6,568 nt of DNA from Candidatus Hydrogenedentota bacterium (GCA_016934125.1 JAFGTL010000181.1:1-6568); one strand, 5' to 3'. Counted from the first letter of the stretch, positions 1-6,176 are shown. Notes: generated by a model not told the origin, from the sequence alone. A program made the numbers and translations.

Positions 1-1
1 C

Positions 2-631
2 CGGTTCGTCGGGCTCAGCGACAATGGAACCGACGGCCCGTTGGATTCGGTGCGGTTCGTGTCGAACGCGCCGCTCATGGGCGGCGCGGCGCTGCCGGGC
101 GATCTCAAGGAAGTGCGGTACGAGGTGGTGGGCGGCGAGGCATCGGAGATGGCGTTGAGCATGGACGAAGAGGACGAGGCCGACCAGCTGCAGTTGATGG
201 CGGTCGAGACGCCGCTATTGGGTGCGAACGTCCAGGAGTTGGAGGAAGAGAGCGGCGAGTTCTCGCCGGATCCCAACTATGAAGCGCCGAACTGGACGGT
301 GCCCATTCGGACGTTCGACGTCCGCTATTTCGACGGGGCGGAGTGGGTGGAGGAGTGGGACAGCATGCTGACGGGCCGCATGCCGTGGTGCGTCCAGGTG
401 CGCATCAACTTCGCCAAACCCGACGAGCAACTCGAACTCGAGCAGGAGGAACGCTACGATCTGATCGAGGATCCGGATTTCGAGATGGTGATCGCGATCC
501 CGGCGGGGTTGGGCGCCACCCAGGACGCGCGCCTGCTCGAGGAAGAAGCCGCCGTGTTGGACGCGGCCGAGCTGGCCGCGAACTCGACATCCTCTACACA
601 GTCCAACGCGGAAGGCGGGGATCCGAAATGA
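2..631 (+). CDS. gspJ: Minor pseudopilin GspJ (PulJ family), 5' end outside window
   Basis: Seen: the frame is open from base 2 and ends at TGA 629-631, giving 209 residues. The N-terminal prepilin signal and first helix lie upstream. The start of the visible part resembles GspJ: an FVG stretch, then a D-S-V-R-F-V-S strand near 41-63, then K-E-V-R-Y-E-V near 110-127. Near 320-364 there is an R-Y-F-D-G-x-x-W-x-x-x-W-D stretch followed by a P-W-C-V-Q-V-R-I strand, the usual 'YlDg..W...W.....lP.aV.v' end of this family. Known: GspJ sits with GspI and GspK in the tip complex of the pseudopilus, anchored in the inner membrane before assembly. Odd: an acidic, Glu/Asp-rich segment (about 160-260) interrupts the core, and an Ala/Glu-rich, then Ser/Thr/Asn-rich tail of about 40 residues follows the last strand. 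The stop overlaps the gspK start (ATGA), suggesting translational coupling. TTG at 41 is internal, not a start. A PilW-like minor pilin is the main alternative. Confidence 0.82.
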   Translation, partial: RFVGLSDNGTDGPLDSVRFVSNAPLMGGAALPGDLKEVRYEVVGGEASEMALSMDEEDEADQLQLMAVETPLLGANVQELEEESGEFSPDPNYEAPNWTVPIRTFDVRYFDGAEWVEEWDSMLTGRMPWCVQVRINFAKPDEQLELEQEERYDLIEDPDFEMVIAIPAGLGATQDARLLEEEAAVLDAAELAANSTSSTQSNAEGGDPK

Positions 632-1662
632 GCGCACAACGACACGACGAGAGGGAACAAGGCGTCGCGCTGCTGCTGTCGCTTCTGCTCATCGTGTTGT
701 TGAGCGTGCTTGTGATCGAGTTCAACTACGAGACCACAGTGGAGGCGGCGCACGTGAGCGCCAACGTGACCCAGTTCCGGGCACGCGTCGCGGCGGAGGC
801 GGCGGTGGCTTCGGGCATGTCGCTGCTGACGGCCGATCTGCTGAGTCTCCAGCAGAGCGCCGAGGCCGCGGACGACAGGGAATCGGAAGGCGGGGCCGAG
901 TACGACAGCCTCGACGAGGCTTGGGCTCAGGGCGTCCCCTACGAGATCATCAACGACGCGGTGATGCAATGCACCATTCAGGACGAATTCGGCAAGATCA
1001 ATCTGAACGCCCTGTATCTGCACGACAGCGATCAGCTCAACGAGCCCCTCATCGAGGCGGTGCGGGCGCTGTTCGACCTCCGTGAAGCGCCCGAGAACCC
1101 CGTGGACGCCATCCTCGACTGGATCGACCCCGACGACGAGGAGGGATCATCCGGCGCAGAGACGACGTACTACCAATCGCTGGCCATTCCGTATGCGTGC
1201 AAGAACGCCCCGTTCAGCTCCGTTGAAGAACTGCTCCTGGTTCGGGGGATCACGCCGGACGTGTTCTTCGGCGATCCGGCTCTGGGGCAGTTGCCGCTCG
1301 GCGACTTGCTCACGGTGCACGGCGACCCCAACGGCCGGATCAACGCGAACACGGCCGCATACGAAGTGCTCGACGCGGTCGGTTACGTCCTGGGACAAGG
1401 GGGCCTGGCCGATGCGGTGGTGGAAGAGCGCGAGGATGGCCCGTTCGTCAGCCGCGAGGAACTGGACGATCGCGGGATTCTGCCGCCCGAGGACAAGAAC
1501 AATCCGCTGCCCGACATGCTCCTGGTTCGGAGCCGCTGTTTCCGGATCCGGGGGCATGGACTTTACCGAGAAAGCAAGGTGCGCATCGAGGCCTATCTTT
1601 GGCGCGATGAACGGCAACCCGCCGAGCCCTTGCGCATACTGGACTGGAGAGTGTTTCAATGA
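628..1662 (+). CDS. gspK: Minor pseudopilin GspK (general secretion pathway protein K)
   Basis: Seen: 344 residues from ATG 628, which overlaps the gspJ stop as ATGA. The N-terminus has a type III (prepilin) signal: a short charged leader ending E-Q-G (Gly12), then V-A-L-L-L and a hydrophobic segment to about residue 33. Cleavage is expected after Gly12. There is no Glu at mature position 5, which is the known GspK exception among pseudopilins. Family landmarks follow: G-K-I-N-L-N at 122-127, I-L-D-W-I-D-P-D-D at 162-170, a helical K-N-A-P-F-S-S-V-E-E-L-L-L-V-R-G-I stretch near 190-206, and R-I-N-A-N-T-A at 237-243. Known: GspK caps the pseudopilus tip with GspI and GspJ, and its large alpha domain is inserted in the pilin fold. 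The length fits the family. The ribosome site is poor (purines near 612-620), so coupling to gspJ translation is likely. The same frame is open upstream to 343, but that part lies inside gspJ and is not family-like. Confidence 0.93.
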   Translation: MSAQRHDEREQGVALLLSLLLIVLLSVLVIEFNYETTVEAAHVSANVTQFRARVAAEAAVASGMSLLTADLLSLQQSAEAADDRESEGGAEYDSLDEAWAQGVPYEIINDAVMQCTIQDEFGKINLNALYLHDSDQLNEPLIEAVRALFDLREAPENPVDAILDWIDPDDEEGSSGAETTYYQSLAIPYACKNAPFSSVEELLLVRGITPDVFFGDPALGQLPLGDLLTVHGDPNGRINANTAAYEVLDAVGYVLGQGGLADAVVEEREDGPFVSREELDDRGILPPEDKNNPLPDMLLVRSRCFRIRGHGLYRESKVRIEAYLWRDERQPAEPLRILDWRVFQ

Positions 1663-3155
1663 AGTTACCGGCCCGAATTGCGGCAATCGAGTACCAGGGA
1701 GACGAGGTGCGAGTGGCGGTGGTACGAACCGGCGGGAGCAAGCCCGTGGTGCTGGAACTGCGTTCGGCCACGGCCACCTATGACGGCCGGGAGTCCCGGT
1801 TGGACGCCCTGACGGAAGCGACGCGCGAGGCATTGGGGCAGGTGCGCAAGCGGCCGGCCGCCCACGTGCTTTGCGAACAGGGCCGGAACGCCATTTTCCG
1901 GGTGCTCGCCGTGCCGTTCCGGGGCAGCCGCCGGGTGGCCGCGGCGGCGCCGTTCGAGCTGGAACCGTACCTGGCGTTTCCCATCGAGGACTTGACGATC
2001 GACTTCAGCACGATCCGGGAGATCGACGGTAACACAGAAGTCCTCGCCCTGGGCCTGCGGCGGGAGGGCGTCGAGGAGCACTTGGCGGTGCTGCGCGCCG
2101 CCGGCGTCGAGGCCGACGGCGTCAACGTCGACCTGGCTGGACTCACGGCGTTATGGTGGGGGCAGCGCCGGGCGCGGAGCGGGCTCCAGGCCGTACTGCA
2201 CGTCCGCGAGAGCGTGTCCCTCCTCGCGATCATGTCCGGCAAGTCGCTGGCGTTTGCCCGTCCCCTCGGCGTGTCCGCGCGGGAGTATCTCGAAACCCCC
2301 GAAGCGGCGGCGCGGCAGATACACAACTCGATCCGCGCGTTCCTGGCCACCTGGAAAGGCGACGATGAACTGGCGGCTCTCAGCGTGACGGGCATCGCCC
2401 TGCCTTTCGACGAGCGCCAGCGCTTCGAGGAAGGGCTTCAGGTGGCGGTCGAGTACGAGGATGTCCTGGAACGGGTGAAGGGGGCGGACGCCGCCGGGCA
2501 GGAGGGCGCGTCCAGCCGCTGGACGGCCGCTGTCGGTGTCGCCTGGGCGTCGGCGGGGGGGCCGTTCGCCTTCGAGTTCCGCCGGGGCGATCTGGCCCCG
2601 GCCAACACCATGCGGGTGGTGGGGCGGCACCTCGCCTTCTCGGGCTCGCTGGCGATCATCATCGCCCTGGCCTACGGAACCTACTGCTACGTGACGTACC
2701 GCAACAACATGGACGAGGTCGGCCGCATCGGGCAGGAGGTGTGGCGTCTGTTCGAAGAGGCGTTTCCGGAGTCGCCGGCCGTGCAGGCGGGCCGCGTGGC
2801 GCAGGATGCCACCGGGGCCGTGGCGATTCAGTACATGGAGGCCGAGGTGAGCGGCGCCAGCCAGGTGGGCGACCTCTTTCCCATCGAAATCCTCCACCGG
2901 CCCACGCTGCTGGCCGTGTTGAACGAACTGAGCGAGAGCATGCCGGGAGACAAGGTGGTCATCACGGAACTCAAGATCTGGCCCGGCGAGGGCAAGAGCC
3001 AGGTTGTCAACATCTCCGGCGAGATTGTGAAGGAGGGGGTTTTCGGCGAGGTCTACGAGCGCCTGAAGCAGTCGCCCCTGTTCGAATTCGACGAGGAGCC
3101 GGTGCTCTCGTCCATCGAAGGCAAGGAAACGTTCCGCATCACGGCCCGCACGTAA
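1659..3155 (+). CDS. gspL: Inner-membrane platform protein GspL (PilM-PilN-like)
   Basis: Seen: 498 residues from ATG 1659, overlapping the gspK stop as ATGA, with GGAGAG at 1646-1651 in good position. The cytoplasmic part (about 1-320) has the PilM/GspL actin-like fold pattern, including an F-x-R-P-L-G-V strand and a Q-I-H-N-S-I-R-A-F helix. The Asp-Ile-Gly nucleotide motif expected in PilM is replaced by an L-H-V-R-E-S stretch, as in the degenerate GspL proteins. F-E-F-R-R-G-D-L at 305-312 matches the conserved 'nLrqG.f' segment before the membrane helix. One transmembrane helix spans about 325-347. The periplasmic part (348-498) ends in a PilN/GspL-type ferredoxin-like domain: L-L-A-V-L-N-E-L, then a M-P-G-D-K-V-V-I-T strand. 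Known: GspL recruits the ATPase GspE through its cytoplasmic domain and pairs with GspM. Odd: it is about 100 residues longer than typical proteobacterial GspL and close in size to PilM plus PilN joined. Calling it a PilM-PilN fusion would be equally fair. Confidence 0.85.
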   Translation: MKLPARIAAIEYQGDEVRVAVVRTGGSKPVVLELRSATATYDGRESRLDALTEATREALGQVRKRPAAHVLCEQGRNAIFRVLAVPFRGSRRVAAAAPFELEPYLAFPIEDLTIDFSTIREIDGNTEVLALGLRREGVEEHLAVLRAAGVEADGVNVDLAGLTALWWGQRRARSGLQAVLHVRESVSLLAIMSGKSLAFARPLGVSAREYLETPEAAARQIHNSIRAFLATWKGDDELAALSVTGIALPFDERQRFEEGLQVAVEYEDVLERVKGADAAGQEGASSRWTAAVGVAWASAGGPFAFEFRRGDLAPANTMRVVGRHLAFSGSLAIIIALAYGTYCYVTYRNNMDEVGRIGQEVWRLFEEAFPESPAVQAGRVAQDATGAVAIQYMEAEVSGASQVGDLFPIEILHRPTLLAVLNELSESMPGDKVVITELKIWPGEGKSQVVNISGEIVKEGVFGEVYERLKQSPLFEFDEEPVLSSIEGKETFRITART

Positions 3156-3174
3156 CGGGGCAGCGAGGAGCACG

Positions 3175-3231
3175 ATGGCTGCGATTTGCACCCAATCCGG
3201 CATCGGCGCGCACGAGGAGATTCCGGTATGA
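3175..3231 (+). other. Possible 18-codon mini-ORF ahead of gspM
   Basis: Seen: in the gap between gspL and gspM, ATG 3175 opens a frame encoding MAAICTQSGIGAHEEIPV and stops at TGA 3229-3231, which overlaps the gspM start as ATGA. GAGGAG lies at 3165-3170, only 4 bases before the ATG, which is short but usable. The arrangement copies the ATGA coupling of the two upstream gene pairs. Inference: it could be a small coupling ORF that feeds ribosomes to gspM. It could equally be chance, since the GAGGAG inside its own sequence (3214-3219) is a fully adequate site for gspM. No known peptide is recognised. Confidence 0.25.
3214..3219 (+). promoter_or_regulatory. Ribosome-binding site fixing the gspM start
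   Basis: GAGGAG lies 8 bases before ATG 3228. It decides the start of gspM against TTG 3186 in the same frame, which has no comparable site and would add 14 residues unlike the family N-terminus. Confidence 0.8.
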
Positions 3232-3746
3232 ACCGTTTCAATCCCCACACCCGCGAAGGGAAGATTCTGATTGCCGGCGGCATTGTGGCGCTTGGGCTGC
3301 TGGCCTGGTATGCCCTGGAGGGCCCGTTGGGCGAGTACGAGAAGTCCAAGAACCAACTGCGCGCGGCGCGCCGGAACCTGGCCTTGGCCACCATGTACCA
3401 CGGCGACGTCGTCGCCGCCCGCGAGAGCGAGAAGGAGTTGATGCAGGTGCTGTCCGCCCGGGGCAATTTTGACCTCTGGAGCCACCTGAGCCAGATCCTG
3501 CGCGAGATGGACCTCCAGAACCGCGGGGCTGAGGTCGCCACCTTCCCCCGGGGCACCCGCTCCGACAAGTTGTCTTCCGTTCGCCTCAACCTGAAGGGGG
3601 TCAGCGCCGAAGAACTCGTGGACGTGCTCTACCGGATCCACGCGGGCGGCCACCTGGTCGTCATGCACAGCGTGCCCTACATCCGGCAGGCGCCCGGCAA
3701 GAAGGGGCTGGATTGCAGCCTCATCTTCCTGGCCCCGAACGTCTAG
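3228..3746 (+). CDS. gspM: Inner-membrane platform protein GspM / PilO-like
   Basis: Seen: 172 residues from ATG 3228 to TAG 3744-3746. A short cytoplasmic tail with R9, E10 and K12 precedes a single transmembrane helix at about 13-30 (I-L-I-A-G-G-I-V-A-L-G-L-L-A). A coiled-coil-like stretch rich in Lys, Arg and Glu follows (about 34-70: E-Y-E-K-S-K-N-Q-L-R-A-A-R-R-N-L). The periplasmic end has the PilO/GspM ferredoxin-like pattern: an S-V-R-L-N-L-K-G-V strand, an A-E-E-L-V-D-V-L-Y-R-I helix, and final strands H-L-V-V-M-H-S-V and L-D-C-S-L-I-F-L-A. Known: PilO/GspM pairs with PilN/GspL through these domains and links the ATPase to the periplasmic machinery. Its place directly after gspL supports the call. 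The length fits both families and the sequence alone does not separate GspM from PilO. It is the last gene before a 582-base gap. The gspN and gspD genes often found nearby are not here. Confidence 0.82.
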   Translation: MNRFNPHTREGKILIAGGIVALGLLAWYALEGPLGEYEKSKNQLRAARRNLALATMYHGDVVAARESEKELMQVLSARGNFDLWSHLSQILREMDLQNRGAEVATFPRGTRSDKLSSVRLNLKGVSAEELVDVLYRIHAGGHLVVMHSVPYIRQAPGKKGLDCSLIFLAPNV

Positions 3747-3790
3747 CCCGGGCGCAACTCCGAAGGCGGCGCGGGCCGTGCGATGCGCTG

Positions 3791-3803
3791 CCGGGCGGCC
3801 CGG
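3791..3803. repeat. Small GC-rich hairpin after gspM
   Basis: CCGGG and CCCGG flank a CGG loop, 45 bases after the gspM stop. There is no T run after it, so it is at best a weak terminator or an RNA 3'-end stabilising stem. Such palindromes arise easily at this GC content. Confidence 0.2.
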
Positions 3804-3925
3804 TCTCGAAAACGGCTTTCTCCCCCGTCTGTTCCGCGCGCGGTGGAGCGCAATGCCCTGTCTATCAAGCGCTTCAGACCCGGCGCCGGCTGCGCGCCCG
3901 GCACGGCCCGACCGCCCCGCGGGCC

Positions 3926-3954
3926 TTGACTTTCCGCGGGCAGTGGGCCACAAT
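3926..3954 (+). promoter_or_regulatory. Possible sigma70-type promoter inside the gap
   Basis: TTGACT at 3926-3931 (5 of 6 to the -35 consensus) and CACAAT at 3949-3954 (4 of 6 to the -10) are separated by 17 bases. A transcript would begin near 3961. The -10 overlaps the palindrome ACAATTGT (3950-3957), and both elements are tied to the inverted repeat at 3929-3968. It could drive a leader for gspE or a short non-coding RNA ending near 4242. The host's sigma consensus is unknown, so this is only a pattern match. Confidence 0.35.
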
Positions 3955-3968
3955 TGTCAGCGGAAAGT
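3929..3968. repeat. Perfect 9-bp inverted repeat (possible operator)
   Basis: ACTTTCCGC at 3929-3937 and GCGGAAAGT at 3960-3968 are exact reverse complements, 22 bases apart. Arm centres are 31 bases apart, about three DNA turns. They bracket the -10 region of the promoter-like element, and the left arm overlaps its -35. This fits a regulator-binding site. The arms could also form an RNA or DNA hairpin. The regulator is unknown. Confidence 0.4.
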
Positions 3969-4068
3969 GGCTGCTTCCGACGCGGCATTTGGCCGTTCTG
4001 TTCCGGGCTCGGGATAGGGACAGGCGTATCGGATTTCCACGTTTCCTCGCCCGCGATAAGCGAGTACA

Positions 4069-4138
4069 GAGATACTTGGGACGAGTCCTGGGAGTGCACA
4101 TGGTGCGTCGCGCTTGAGGGAGGGGAGCTGGGTATCTC
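4069..4138 (+). other. Candidate long RNA stem
   Basis: GAGATAC at 4069-4075 pairs perfectly with GTATCTC at 4132-4138. The helix can extend inward with T-G, T-G, G-T and G-C pairs to 11 base pairs (4069-4079 with 4128-4138). The enclosed 48 bases include GTGCAC and other short self-complementary pieces. No known riboswitch or RNA family was recognised. Confidence 0.25.
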
Positions 4139-4215
4139 CTTATTCATTCGGGGCGGATTCGTTGCGCCAGATGGCCGGAAGGCGGGAATAGAGTGTGCTG
4201 TTTGGGTAATTGATT

Positions 4216-4242
4216 GACTTCCGTGCTCGTAAGTCCTTTTTT
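4216..4242 (+). terminator. Possible intrinsic terminator upstream of gspE
   Basis: GACTT (4216-4220) pairs with AAGTC (4231-4235). After one C/T mismatch, CG/CG pairs close a TGCT loop. One C and then six T's follow (4237-4242). The stem is short and not very GC-rich, so it would be moderate at best. It lies about 27 bases before the gspE promoter-like element and would shield gspE from upstream transcription or end a short RNA begun near 3961. Confidence 0.4.
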
Positions 4243-4268
4243 ATCAGTGACAAATCGCAGTATTTGCA

Positions 4269-4298
4269 TTGACAAGGCGGGCCGTTTTCTGGTAAATT
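4269..4298 (+). promoter_or_regulatory. Probable gspE-pilT promoter (sigma70-like)
   Basis: A perfect TTGACA (4269-4274) is followed after 18 bases by TAAATT (4293-4298, 4 of 6 to TATAAT), preceded by TG at 4290-4291 as in an extended -10. Transcription would start near 4305, about 24 bases before the GTG start. The site lies in an AT-richer stretch directly before gspE, the expected place. This suggests that gspE-pilT form a separate transcription unit from gspJKLM. Confidence 0.55.
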
Positions 4299-4314
4299 GA
4301 AGGTGCCGAAGGCG

Positions 4315-4320
4315 TAAGGA
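4315..4320 (+). promoter_or_regulatory. Ribosome-binding site fixing the GTG start of gspE
   Basis: TAAGGA lies 8 bases before GTG 4329 and supports this rare start codon. The first in-frame ATG is at 4791, inside the linker, and starting there would delete the whole N-domain. Confidence 0.75.
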
Positions 4321-4328
4321 ACAATACC

Positions 4329-6176
4329 GTGCCACAGCAAACGTATACCCAGTTCGGCCAACGGCTTGTTGAGCGCGGCATCATCACGCAGCAACAGCTT
4401 GACGAGGCCGTCCACAAACAGAAGACTTCGCTCAGCCACCGCCGAATCGGCGAGATCCTCGTCCGGCTCGGGCACATCAGCAAGAGCCACATTGCCGATG
4501 GGCTCGCCGATCAGCTCGGCATTCCTATCGTCAAGCTCTCCGACCGCAAAATACCTGAGCGCATCCGCAATCTCGTCGAACCATCCATTGCGACGCTGTA
4601 CCGGGTCGTCCCGATTGCCGAGGAAGGCGACCGGCTTGTCATCGCCACGGCCGACCCGACCAACATCAACACCTTCGACAATCTCGAGCGCCTGCTCGAC
4701 CGGCCCGTCGAGCCCCAATTGGCCACGCCCGAAGAGATCAGCGCTGCGCTGAGTGAATACTACGGCCTGTCCGAGCAGAGCGTCGAGTCCATGCTCTCGA
4801 CGGTCAGCAGCGCCAGCACGATGAGCACGCTGAGCACCATGTCCAACGTGAGCTCCATGGGCTCCTCGCTCAGCAGCGTCGGCAGCAGCATGTCGGCCAG
4901 CGACATCAGCCTGAGCAGCATCAGCGTGGACAGCGTGGACTTCGACGCCGACACCGCCGGCGGGTCCGACGCGGCCGACGAAGACAGCGACAACCCGGTG
5001 GTCCGGTACATCAATAACCTGATTCTCGAGGCGTTCCGCCTGCGGGCAAGCGATATCCACGTCGAGCCCGGGAAGTTCGATCTCAAGGTGCGCTACCGGA
5101 TCGACGGCGTGCTCCATGAGATGCCGACGCCGCCGAAGCGGGCCCAACCGTCCATCATTTCACGACTCAAGATCATGTCCATGATGGACATCGCCGAGCG
5201 GCGGATTCCCCAGGACGGCCGGATCAAGCTCATGCTGGGCGGCAAGATGGTCGACCTGCGCGTGAGTTCCCTGCCCGCGGTGCACGGAGAGAGCGTCGTA
5301 CTGCGTATCCTGGACAAGAGCGGGCTCATGTTGGGCTTGGGGCAGTTGGGGTTCTCGCCGAATGATCAGCAGAACTGGGAGGAGTTGATCGAGCAGGGCA
5401 CCGGTGTCGTGCTGGTGACGGGCCCGACCGGCTCCGGCAAGACGACCACCTTGTACGCCTCCCTCCACCGGCTGAACCGGCCCGAAACGAAGCTCATCAC
5501 CGTGGAAGACCCCGTCGAGTACCAGCTTGACGGTATCAACCAGGTGCAGATCAGCCACGAGATCGGGTGGAACTTCGCTCGTGCCCTGCGCGCCATCTTC
5601 CGGCAAGACCCGGACATCGTGATGGTGGGTGAGATCCGCGATTACGAGACGGCCGAGATCGCCATCAAGGCGGCCCTGACCGGCCACCTGGTGTTCTCGA
5701 CGCTGCACACCAACGACTCGGCGAGCGCGTTCATCCGCCTCATCGATATCGGAATCAAGCCGTTCCTGGTGGCGTCGGGCGTTCGCGCGGTGCTCGCGCA
5801 GCGCCTGGTGCGAACCATCTGTCCGGCCTGCAAGGAACCCTACAAGCCGCCTGAGATCGAGTGGGAACGCCTCGCCATGGACGTGGACCCCAGCAAGGTG
5901 GAGGTCTTCCACGGACGGGGTTGCGAGAACTGCAACAACACCGGGTACTCGGGCCGGCTGGGCGTGTACGAACTGCTGTTGAGCTCGGACGAGATCCGCA
6001 CCATGATCATGCACGACACGTCGGCGGGCGCGCGGCGCAGAGCGGCTCGAGTGGGCGGGATGAATACGATGCGCCAGGACGGCTGGCAGAAGGTGTTGAA
6101 CGGGATCACCACCGTCGAAGAGGTGGTGCGGCAGACCCAGGACGACGATCCCCTTACCCGGAGCGTATCGGCCTAA
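4329..6176 (+). CDS. gspE: Secretion/pilus assembly ATPase GspE (PilB family)
   Basis: Seen: 615 residues from GTG 4329 to TAA. The N-domain (about 8-150) is of the GspE-N/MshEN type, with two related blocks at 8-31 and 39-62 (x-F-G-x-x-L-V-x-x-G-I-I and R-I-G-x-x-L-V-x-x-G-H-I). A Ser-rich linker follows at about 152-218. The ATPase part has A-S-D-I-H-V-E-P (240-247), R-Y-R-I-D-G (255-260), R-R-I-P-Q-D-G-R (291-298), Walker A G-P-T-G-S-G-K-T-T (365-373), Asp box I-T-V-E-D-P-V-E (390-397), Walker B region D-P-D-I-V-M-V-G-E-I-R (427-437) and His box T-G-H-L-V-F-S-T-L-H-T (451-461). A zinc site has Cys498, 501, 532 and 535. All key residues are present, so an active hexameric motor on the cytoplasmic face is expected, docking on GspL. 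It is about 50 residues longer than usual, explained by the linker. GspE and PilB cannot be told apart from sequence alone. Neighbours favour GspE; the pilT gene downstream favours PilB. Confidence 0.95.
   Translation: MPQQTYTQFGQRLVERGIITQQQLDEAVHKQKTSLSHRRIGEILVRLGHISKSHIADGLADQLGIPIVKLSDRKIPERIRNLVEPSIATLYRVVPIAEEGDRLVIATADPTNINTFDNLERLLDRPVEPQLATPEEISAALSEYYGLSEQSVESMLSTVSSASTMSTLSTMSNVSSMGSSLSSVGSSMSASDISLSSISVDSVDFDADTAGGSDAADEDSDNPVVRYINNLILEAFRLRASDIHVEPGKFDLKVRYRIDGVLHEMPTPPKRAQPSIISRLKIMSMMDIAERRIPQDGRIKLMLGGKMVDLRVSSLPAVHGESVVLRILDKSGLMLGLGQLGFSPNDQQNWEELIEQGTGVVLVTGPTGSGKTTTLYASLHRLNRPETKLITVEDPVEYQLDGINQVQISHEIGWNFARALRAIFRQDPDIVMVGEIRDYETAEIAIKAALTGHLVFSTLHTNDSASAFIRLIDIGIKPFLVASGVRAVLAQRLVRTICPACKEPYKPPEIEWERLAMDVDPSKVEVFHGRGCENCNNTGYSGRLGVYELLLSSDEIRTMIMHDTSAGARRRAARVGGMNTMRQDGWQKVLNGITTVEEVVRQTQDDDPLTRSVSA
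4821..4865 (+). repeat. Imperfect 9-base tandem repeat in the gspE linker
   Basis: Five in-phase units follow the pattern A/C/G-TG-x-G/C-C-x: ATGAGCACG, CTGAGCACC, ATGTCCAAC, GTGAGCTCC, ATGGGCTCC. Each encodes a hydrophobic residue (Met, Leu or Val) plus two mostly small hydroxyl residues. The unit preserves frame, so copy-number change would alter linker length without a frameshift. The pattern decays into irregular Ser-rich codons to about 4930. Confidence 0.55.

Larger units (their letters stand above)
3747..4328. other. 582-base intergenic region between gspM and gspE
   Basis: No gene is supported here: the frames that stay open lack ribosome sites and give Arg/Pro/Trp/Cys-rich products with no family pattern. 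Composition changes along it. The first part is as GC-rich as the genes and contains short palindromes such as CCGGG-CGG-CCCGG at 3791-3803 and CCGCGCGCGG at 3834-3843, neither followed by a T run. The stretch 4201-4320 drops to about 44% GC by direct count. Promoter-like, inverted-repeat and terminator-like elements inside it are listed separately. No clear terminator was seen directly after gspM. Confidence 0.7.

Noticed and set aside
41..43. TTG as the start of gspJ
   Set aside because: The frame is open to the window edge and the residues before it (R-F-V-G-L-S-D-N-G) fit the GspJ core, so the gene is cut by the window.
343..627. Upstream extension of the gspK frame
   Set aside because: It overlaps gspJ and encodes an Arg-rich stretch. 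Starting there would bury the prepilin signal, which must be near the N-terminus.
2151..3953. A 600-codon open frame on the minus strand, across gspL, gspM and into the gap
   Set aside because: It lies opposite well-supported genes with clear family motifs. Its product is Arg/Gly/His/Ala-rich with no domain, as expected of an antisense frame at high GC.
4079..4088. GGACGAGTCC, reminiscent of hammerhead ribozyme pieces
   Set aside because: The CTGATGA and GAAA core elements are absent in the correct order; it is only a short GGAC/GTCC hairpin.
3954..4217. An 87-codon frame in the intergenic gap, starting TTG
   Set aside because: No ribosome site, Trp/Cys/Gly-rich product without a pattern, and it overlaps the terminator-like hairpin and promoter-like elements.
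4254..4267. Possible sigma54 promoter for gspE
   Set aside because: TTTGC is present at 4263-4267 but there is no GG at the required spacing upstream; the sigma70-like TTGACA element fits better.
4140..5147. A 335-codon open frame on the minus strand opposite gspE
   Set aside because: It covers the N-domain and linker of a certain gspE, has no family pattern or ribosome site, and is explained by codon bias of the sense gene.
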